A DNA stretch of 64,000 nucleotides from Streptomyces natalensis ATCC 27448 (lineage in GTDB: Bacteria; Actinomycetota; Actinomycetes; Streptomycetales; Streptomycetaceae), in NCBI RefSeq assembly GCF_000935125.1, contig NZ_JRKI01000061.1:62001-126000 (forward strand). Direction: 5' to 3'. Below are positions 58,699 to 64,000 of the stretch, piece by piece. Numbering within the stretch: position 1 is the first letter of the stretch; each line of letters starts with the position of its first letter. The translations under genes and the position numbers were made by a program. The notes beneath the pieces were generated by a model. The model was not told the DNA's origin and made no database searches. It was given only the letters and a program-made list of their open reading frames with translations.

Positions 58699-61131
58699 CT
58701 AGACCAGCGCGTTCTGCACCGCCTCGGCCAGCTCTCGTGCCGCCTCCTCTGCCAGGGGGCGCCCGTCGGTGCCGGTCACATAGAACGCATCGACGGCGTT
58801 GGCGCCGAGCGTGCTGATGTGGGCGCTGCGGACGCAGACCCCGGCCCCCTCCAGCGCCCGCCCGATCCGGTGCAGCAGACCGTGCGCGTCCTGGGCCCGT
58901 ACCTCGATGACGGTCGCCGTACGGGAGGTGCCGGGGGCGACGGTGACGCTGGGGGGCGGGGCGAGGGCGGGGCGGGTGCGGCGGGCGTAGGCGCGTTCGC
59001 GTTCGGCGAGGCGGGCGGGGATGTCCAGGGAGCCGTCCAGGGCGCGGACCAGGTCGGCGCGCAGCCGGTCGGCGTCCGGCAGGGAGCCGTATTCGGCGGC
59101 CACCCGCCAGCTGAGGAGGAGGACGCGGCCGTCCCCTATCGGGTCCAGGGTGCGCAGATCGGCGGCGCGGACGGTCAGGCGGTGCAGGGCCAGGACGCCG
59201 GCCGCGGCGGGCAGCACACCGGGCTGGTCGGGGACGGCGATCAGCAGTTCCACGCCGACGGGCGGGGCCGCGCCGTCCTCGGCGGGCGCCTCGGTGCGGG
59301 TGTGCAGGGCCAGGACCGGGCCGCGGGTGCGCCCGGCCTCCACGGCCAGCCGCTCCTGCTCCGCGGTGGGTTCATCGGCGCCGTTGGTGTCCGGTTCGGC
59401 CTCTCCGGCGAGCCGTGCGGCGACCCGCCCGACGAGGTCGGCGACGAGTCCGGCGCGCCAGGTGCTCCAGGCGGCGGGGCCGGTGGCCAGCGCGTCGGCC
59501 TCGGTCAGGGCGTGCAGCAGCTCCAGGGTGCCGGTGTCGCCGACGGCGTCGGCGACCGCGCCGACGGTGGCCGGGTCGTCCAGGTCGCGGCGGGTGGCGG
59601 TCTCGATGAGCAGCAGGTGGTGGCGGACGAGCGCGGCGATCACGTCGGTGTCGCGTGTCTCGAAGCCGAGCCGGGCGGCGATCGTGCGGGCGAGGTCGGC
59701 GCCGGCGACGGAATGGTCGCCGGGCAGCCCCTTGCCGATGTCGTGCAGCAGCGCGGCGATCAGCAGCAGGTCGGGGCGGTGCACCCGGCGGGTCAGCGCG
59801 GCGGCGCGGACCGCGGTCTCGACCAGGTGGCGGTCGACGGTCCAGGTGTGGACGGGGTTGTGCTGGGGGTGGCAGCGGACCCGTTCCCATTCGGGCAGCA
59901 GCCGCGGCAGCATGCCCTCGACCTCCAGCGACTCCCATACGGGCACGGTGGGGGCGCCCGCCCCCAGCAGGGTCACCAGCTCGTCGCGGGCCTCGGCCGG
60001 CCAGGGTTCGGGCAGCGGGCGGCCGTCCGCGGCGGCGGCGCAGCGGCGGATGGCGTGGGTGGCCAGCGGCAGCCCGGCCTGGGCGGCGGCGGCCGCGGCG
60101 CGCAGCACCAGGACGGGGTCGCGCTCTGGCCGGGCGGCGCGGGCCAGCACGGCCTCCCCGTCGAGTTCGACGACGCCCTCGGCGAGCGGTGAGCGTTCGA
60201 CGCGGTTCGCCGCACGGCCCGGGAGCAGTCCGCGCAGGGTGGGCCGCACGGAGCGGGAGCGCAGGATGCGGCCGACCTCGCGCCAGGTGACGTCGGCGGC
60301 GTAGGAGATGGTGCGGGCGGCTTCGTAGGTCTCGCGCAGCAGGGTGTCGGCGTCCGCGGCGCCGAGCGCGTCGGCGACCTGGGGCTGGTCCTGGAGGGAG
60401 AGCCGGTCGGTGGCGCGGCCGGTCACCAGGTGCAGCGCATCGCGGGTGTCCAGGAGGCGGGTGCGGGCGGCCTCCAGGCCGCCGCGGGGGGCGTCGGCGA
60501 GCCAGGAGGCGGCGACGGCCCGCAGCGCGGTGGCGTCCCGCAGTCCGCCGCGGGCTTCTTTGAGGTCGGGTTCGAGGAGGAATTGCAGCTCGCCCTGGCG
60601 GGCGGCGCGTTCCTGGCACAGGTCGTGGAGTTCCGGCAGCCGTTTGGGGGCGCTCTCGCGCCAGTCGGCGTAGGCGGCGGTGCGCACGGAGGCCGTCAGT
60701 TCCGGGTCGCCGGCCAGGTGGCGGGCGTCCAGCAGGCCCAGCTGCACCTTGAGGTCGTCGCGGGCGGCGGTACGGGCCTCGGCGGGGGTGCGCACGGAGT
60801 GGTCGAGTTCGAGGCCGAGGTCCCACACCGGGTACCAGAGGTGGTCGGCGAGTTTGGCGACGGCACCGGGGCCGTCCCGGCCGTCGTGCAGCAGGAGCAG
60901 GTCGAGGTCGCTGCGCGGGGAGAGTTCGCCGCGTCCGTAGCCGCCGACCGCGGCCAGGGCGACGCCGGTGACGCCCGCCTCGGTGGCGGCGCGGGCCAGG
61001 AGCGCGGCGAGCCAGTCGTCGGTCAGGCGGGCCAGGGCGGCCCGTCGGCCCGGCCCGCCGGCGGCGCCGTCCTGGAGGAGGCGGAGGCGGGCGGCGGGGT
61101 AGCCGCCGGTGTCGTCGGCACTGTCGGTCAC
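58699..61131 (-). CDS. glnD: [protein-PII] uridylyl/adenylyltransferase GlnD
   Basis: This 810-residue nitrogen sensor has a nucleotidyltransferase domain (GGYGRGE at 63-69, SDLDLLLL from 74), a helical linker, an HD domain (LLHDIGKGLPGDHS and ALVRHH) and two C-terminal ACT domains that bind glutamine. In Streptomyces the GlnD activity on PII is reported to be adenylylation. GTG 61131 was chosen because GGAG lies upstream; an open frame from 61227 continues through a repeated element. It is third in the amtB-glnB-glnD operon. Confidence 0.93.
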   Translation of the reverse strand: MTDSADDTGGYPAARLRLLQDGAAGGPGRRAALARLTDDWLAALLARAATEAGVTGVALAAVGGYGRGELSPRSDLDLLLLHDGRDGPGAVAKLADHLWYPVWDLGLELDHSVRTPAEARTAARDDLKVQLGLLDARHLAGDPELTASVRTAAYADWRESAPKRLPELHDLCQERAARQGELQFLLEPDLKEARGGLRDATALRAVAASWLADAPRGGLEAARTRLLDTRDALHLVTGRATDRLSLQDQPQVADALGAADADTLLRETYEAARTISYAADVTWREVGRILRSRSVRPTLRGLLPGRAANRVERSPLAEGVVELDGEAVLARAARPERDPVLVLRAAAAAAQAGLPLATHAIRRCAAAADGRPLPEPWPAEARDELVTLLGAGAPTVPVWESLEVEGMLPRLLPEWERVRCHPQHNPVHTWTVDRHLVETAVRAAALTRRVHRPDLLLIAALLHDIGKGLPGDHSVAGADLARTIAARLGFETRDTDVIAALVRHHLLLIETATRRDLDDPATVGAVADAVGDTGTLELLHALTEADALATGPAAWSTWRAGLVADLVGRVAARLAGEAEPDTNGADEPTAEQERLAVEAGRTRGPVLALHTRTEAPAEDGAAPPVGVELLIAVPDQPGVLPAAAGVLALHRLTVRAADLRTLDPIGDGRVLLLSWRVAAEYGSLPDADRLRADLVRALDGSLDIPARLAERERAYARRTRPALAPPPSVTVAPGTSRTATVIEVRAQDAHGLLHRIGRALEGAGVCVRSAHISTLGANAVDAFYVTGTDGRPLAEEAARELAEAVQNALV

Positions 61132-61181
61132 GAGATGCTCCAAGGCCGCGTCGTTCGCGGTGGGCCGGCCCGATCCGACCG

Positions 61182-61257
61182 ACCCACCGCACCCATCAAT
61201 TGAGCAACCCCCACGGAGAGCAACCACCTCCGCGAAAGCGGCGCCGGTTCAGGCGCA
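61182..61257 (-). repeat. 76-bp direct repeat, copy A (between glnB and glnD)
   Basis: Seventy-three of 76 bases match copy B at 63136-63211, exactly 1954 bases away. On the minus strand it begins immediately after the glnB stop codon. It contains two small hairpins: GCGCC/GGCGC arms near 61241-61256, and CCGC/GCGG arms around the GCGAAAGC block (61230-61241). The three mismatches are at 61192, 61217 and 61220. Confidence 0.9.
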
Positions 61258-61596
61258 CTAGAGCGCGTCGGGGCCGCGCTCCCCGGTCCGTACCCGGACC
61301 GCGTCGTCGACCGGGACGCTCCACACCTTGCCGTCGCCGATCTTCCCGGTGCGGGCGGCCTTGACGATGACGTCGAGCAGTTCGTGCGCGTCGGCGTCCT
61401 CCGCCAGCACCTCGATACGGATCTTGGGTACCAGGTCGACGGTGTACTCGGCGCCGCGGTAGACCTCGGTGTGGCCGCGCTGCCGACCGTAGCCGCTGGC
61501 CTCGGTGACGGTCAGACCGTGCACGCCGAACGCCTGAAGGGCGTCCTTGACCTCGTCCAGCCGGTGCGGCTTGATTACTGCCGTGATGAGCTTCAC
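61258..61596 (-). CDS. glnB: PII nitrogen regulatory protein GlnB/GlnK
   Basis: This 112-residue PII signal protein starts with GTG 61596 (KLITAVIKPHRLDEVKDALQ). The T-loop has Tyr51 (VYRGAEYTVD), the site of nucleotide attachment by GlnD. The end GKIGDGKVWSVPVDDAVRVRTGERG is the usual PII signature. It senses 2-oxoglutarate and ATP/ADP and controls AmtB. Its start overlaps the amtB stop by four bases. In Streptomyces it is often called glnK. Confidence 0.95.
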   Translation of the reverse strand: MKLITAVIKPHRLDEVKDALQAFGVHGLTVTEASGYGRQRGHTEVYRGAEYTVDLVPKIRIEVLAEDADAHELLDVIVKAARTGKIGDGKVWSVPVDDAVRVRTGERGPDAL

Positions 61597-62933
61597 GCGT
61601 CCACCTTCTTCGTCAGGGTCTCGCCGAGTGCCGGGCCCTTGCGGGCCATCGCGCCGCCGCCGGCCCCGGTGAAGTCGTATGCCGTCTCGGCGTGTGCGGC
61701 CTGGTCGATGCCGGCGATCTCCTCGTCCGCCTCGATCCGGAAGCCCATCACCAGGTCGATGGCCTTGGCAAGGATGAAGGAGACGACCAGGGAGTACAGC
61801 AGGACGCTGGCCACTCCGATGGCCTGCTTGCCCATCTGGTCCCAGCCGCCGCCGTAGAACAGGCCCTTGGCCTTGCTCTGGACGCCGCCGGTGGCGAACA
61901 GTCCGATCAGCAGCGAGCCGGTGACGCCGCCGACCAGGTGGACACCGATGACGTCCAGGGAGTCGTCGTAGCCGAACTTGTACTTCAGGCCGACGGCCAT
62001 GGCGCACAGCACACCGGCGATCACGCCGACCGCGATGGCGCCGAGCGGGCTGACGGCGCCGCAGGCCGGGGTGATGGCGACGAGTCCGGCGACCGCGCCC
62101 GACGCCGCGCCCAGCGTGGTGAACGAGCCGTGCCGCAGCTTCTCGTAGGCGAGCCAGCCGAGCATCGCGGCGGCGGTGGCGACCTGGGTGTTGACGAAGG
62201 CGACCGCGGCGACGCCGTCGTCGTTGTTGAGCCAGGAGCCGGCGTTGAAGCCGAACCAGCCGAACCACAGCAGACCGGCGCCGAGCATCACCAGGGGCAG
62301 GCTGTGCGGCCGCATCGGGTCCTTCTTGAAGCCGATGCGCTTGCCGACGACGAGGATCACGCCGAGCGCGGCGGCACCGGCGTTGATGTGGACGGCCGTA
62401 CCGCCGGCGAAGTCGATGACGCCCAGCTTGAAGAGCCAGCCGCCGTCACCCCACACCCAGTGGGCGACGGGGAAGTAGACGACGGTGACCCACAGGGCGA
62501 TGAACAGCGCCCAGGCGGTGAACTTCACCCGGTCCGCGAGCGCACCGCTGATCAGCGCGGGCGTGATGATCGCGAACATCAGCTGGAAGACGGCGAAGAC
62601 ATAGATGGGGATGTTGCTGACGCCCCACAGCTGGGTCAGCCCGATCCCGCTGAGACCCACGAAGTGGCTGTCCCAGCCGATGATGCTGCCTTTGTCGGTG
62701 CCGAAAGCGAGTCCGAAGCCGTACAGGACCCACAAGATGGTGACGATGCCCAAGCTGATGAAGCTCATCATCAGCATGTTGAGCACACTCTTGACCCGGA
62801 CCATGCCTCCGTAGAAGAAGGCGAGAGCAGGGGTCATGACCATGACCAGCGCGGAGGCGATCAGCATGAACCCGGTGTTGGCCGGGCTCAGTGTCACCTT
62901 GTCTGCGGCAAGCGTCAGGATGCCTGGGGGCAT
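61593..62933 (-). CDS. amtB: ammonium transporter AmtB
   Basis: This 446-residue Amt-type channel has about 11 membrane segments: NTGFMLIASALVMVMTPALAFFYGGMVR at the start, the pore stretch DFAGGTAVHINAGAAALG, and the cytoplasmic C-terminal tail that PII blocks. It imports ammonium when nitrogen is scarce. It is first in the amtB-glnB-glnD operon, and a GlnR-like site lies about 80-120 bases upstream. Confidence 0.95.
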   Translation of the reverse strand: MPPGILTLAADKVTLSPANTGFMLIASALVMVMTPALAFFYGGMVRVKSVLNMLMMSFISLGIVTILWVLYGFGLAFGTDKGSIIGWDSHFVGLSGIGLTQLWGVSNIPIYVFAVFQLMFAIITPALISGALADRVKFTAWALFIALWVTVVYFPVAHWVWGDGGWLFKLGVIDFAGGTAVHINAGAAALGVILVVGKRIGFKKDPMRPHSLPLVMLGAGLLWFGWFGFNAGSWLNNDDGVAAVAFVNTQVATAAAMLGWLAYEKLRHGSFTTLGAASGAVAGLVAITPACGAVSPLGAIAVGVIAGVLCAMAVGLKYKFGYDDSLDVIGVHLVGGVTGSLLIGLFATGGVQSKAKGLFYGGGWDQMGKQAIGVASVLLYSLVVSFILAKAIDLVMGFRIEADEEIAGIDQAAHAETAYDFTGAGGGAMARKGPALGETLTKKVDA

Positions 62934-63014
62934 CGGCGTCTCCTCGTCGTCGATGCGGCCCGTGCGCGGAGGGGTTCTGGTGGGCCGACTTCGCGATGAG
63001 GTTGTCGCAGGGGG

Positions 63015-63052
63015 GTTTCGGCCAAACCTTGCGAGTGTTTCACGGCAGTGAC
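63015..63052. promoter_or_regulatory. GlnR-type operator of amtB
   Basis: On the plus strand I read GTTTC, six bases, ACCTT, six bases, GTTTC, six bases, GTGAC. In reverse this is GTCAC-n6-GAAAC-n6-AAGGT-n6-GAAAC, four half-sites in the exact spacing of the actinobacterial GlnR box (gTnAc-n6-GaAAc). It lies 82-119 bases upstream of the amtB start. GlnR would activate the operon when nitrogen is limiting. Confidence 0.85.
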
Positions 63053-63135
63053 GAAGGCACCGTGTGTGTTACGCCGAGGTGAACCGCGGCCGCGCCCTCC
63101 ATGCGCCCGTTCAACGGCCCCCACTCCCCCGTTCA

Positions 63136-63211
63136 ACCCACCGCAACCATCAATTGAGCAACCCCCACGGCGAACAACCACCTCCGCGAAAGCGGCGCCG
63201 GTTCAGGCGCA
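63136..63211 (-). repeat. 76-bp direct repeat, copy B (upstream of amtB)
   Basis: This is the second copy of the element at 61182-61257, with three mismatches. It lies 108 bases after the end of the nsdA-like gene and upstream of the GlnR-like site. The two copies bracket amtB-glnB, in the same orientation. Confidence 0.9.
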
Positions 63212-63319
63212 AAAACAGCCCGGCCGCGGCTGCCGCCCACGTGACCTGGCGTGGGGAAGCCGAGTCGGGCTGTACGGGGCGGCGGCCGCGGCCGGGGGCC
63301 TGGGGGCGAGGGCGCCGGG

Positions 63320-64000
63320 TCAGACGGCCTCCGCCGCATGGTCGGGCAGCTGGCGGGCGAGCTCCTCGCTCAGCCGGCGCACCTCGGCGACGCCGGAGTA
63401 CTCACGGGCCGCGGTGTCCACCGTTTTGCGCAGCCGGGTGTTGACCCGCTCGGAGCGGACCTGTTTGGCGAACGGGATCGCCCGCTGCGCCATCTCCGCG
63501 CAGGCCTCCGGTTCCTTCTGGAGCAGATGGACGGTGGCCATCCCGATGAGGTTGAGCGCATACGACCGCTGGTGCTCGGGGTCCTTGCCGAACAGCTCCA
63601 CCGCGCGCTGCATGACGGGCTCGGCGAGCGAGGCGTAGGTGGGGCTGCGGCCGGCGACATAGGCCAGATCGCGGTAGGAGTGGGCGTTCTCCGCGTTCAG
63701 CTCGGCCTCGGAGAAGAAGCGGATCCAGTCCGGCTCGGGTTCGCCGGGCAGGACATCATCGAAGGTGTCCTCGGCCATCCGCACGGCCCGTTTGACCTTG
63801 CTGGGCTGGCCCATACCGGCGTAGGCGCGGGCCTCCATCGCATACAACATCGCCTGGGTGCGGGGGGTGGCGGTCTCCCGGCTGCCGTACTGGGCGAGGT
63901 GGATCAGTTCGAGGGCGTCCTCGGAACGGCCCAGGTGGATCATCTGCCGGCTCATACTGGAGAGGATGTACGAGCCCAGGGGGCGGTCACCGGCCTCCTT
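63320..64000 (-). CDS. nsdA: NsdA-like regulator, C-terminal part cut by the window edge
   Basis: The frame stays open to the right edge, so this is the C-terminal 226 residues of a longer protein. It is helical with TPR-like character (LIHLAQYGSRETATPRTQAMLYAMEARAYAGMGQPSKVKRAV and ERVNTRLRKTVDTAAREYSGVAEVRRLSEELARQLP). NsdA is a negative regulator of sporulation and antibiotic production in S. coelicolor, and from memory it sits next to amtB there. The symbol is therefore by context and resemblance, not by a search. Confidence 0.75.
   Translation of the reverse strand, partial: KEAGDRPLGSYILSSMSRQMIHLGRSEDALELIHLAQYGSRETATPRTQAMLYAMEARAYAGMGQPSKVKRAVRMAEDTFDDVLPGEPEPDWIRFFSEAELNAENAHSYRDLAYVAGRSPTYASLAEPVMQRAVELFGKDPEHQRSYALNLIGMATVHLLQKEPEACAEMAQRAIPFAKQVRSERVNTRLRKTVDTAAREYSGVAEVRRLSEELARQLPDHAAEAV

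Larger units (their letters stand above)
62934..63319. other. intergenic region between amtB and nsdA-like gene
   Basis: This 386-base gap has the GlnR-like operator (63015-63052), the amtB promoter and leader, and copy B of the 76-bp repeat (63136-63211). The nsdA-like gene ends at 63320. No gene was found in it. Confidence 0.7.

Noticed and set aside
62915..63181. 88-residue minus-strand frame over the amtB start and GlnR site
   Set aside because: It covers the amtB promoter and operator, has no family match and only its first residues repeat in copy A.
61182..63211. The 76-bp repeat pair as ends of an insertion sequence
   Set aside because: No transposase lies between, only amtB and glnB in normal order, and the copies are direct and not inverted.

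Overview
The window reads as a stretch of Streptomyces chromosome (or a very close relative). GC content is about 70% or higher, third codon positions are almost all G/C, and GTG starts are common. It carries the sporulation sigma factor gene whiG, a C-terminal part of an nsdA-like regulator gene, four clustered type I signal peptidase genes, a GlnR-type operator before amtB-glnB-glnD, and rare in-frame TTA codons of the kind read by the bldA tRNA. From memory, the gene order resembles the S. coelicolor core region running from gabT back to nsdA through whiG and rpsB. That comparison could not be run here. No tRNA, rRNA, CRISPR array, insertion sequence or prophage was seen.

Layout. (1) 1-22.8 kb is a polyamine/GABA catabolism island. 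It has a PucR-type regulator, an orphan VirD4/TraG-like membrane ATPase, gabT, a PAP2 phosphatase, an operon of aldehyde dehydrogenase, potD, potA, potB, potC and a flavin oxidase, a NADAR protein, adenosine deaminase, then a second potD/aldehyde dehydrogenase pair divergent from an Lrp regulator and a class III aminotransferase. Together these would import putrescine/spermidine, oxidise or transaminate them to aldehydes, oxidise these to GABA-type acids, and feed GabT. (2) 22.8-30.4 kb is accessory: an odd ABC ATPase/permease pair, a RidA-like protein divergent from MarR/LOG genes, an EamA-like transporter and a two-component system. (3) 30.4-34.6 kb is a thiamine ABC transporter operon behind a TPP riboswitch. 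(4) 34.6-43.4 kb is housekeeping plus development: rlmN, cdsA, frr, pyrH, tsf, rpsB, an M23-like protein, TetR, whiG. (5) 43.8-48.6 kb holds dprA, a ComM/YifB ATPase, yraN, a DUF2469 gene and a NUDIX gene. (6) 48.6-54.9 kb is four signal peptidases followed by rplS, trmD, rimM, khpA and rpsP. (7) 55-64 kb holds a HExxH zinc-ribbon protein, a methyltransferase, ffh, glnD, glnB, amtB and the nsdA-like fragment.

The most interesting non-coding signals are these. A leader module of about 100 bp with paired DnaA-box-like sites is shared by the M23 gene and the yraN-comM-dprA operon. A 76-bp direct repeat brackets amtB-glnB. Three different tandem arrays start at the 3' ends of genes. A six-run G-quadruplex sequence lies in the dprA leader. 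Two mutually exclusive AT-rich inverted repeats lie at 22.9 kb. In-frame TTA codons occur in the M23 gene (two), dprA, yraN and a LuxR-family response regulator gene. Start codons were chosen by ribosome-binding sites and family length and are inferences.
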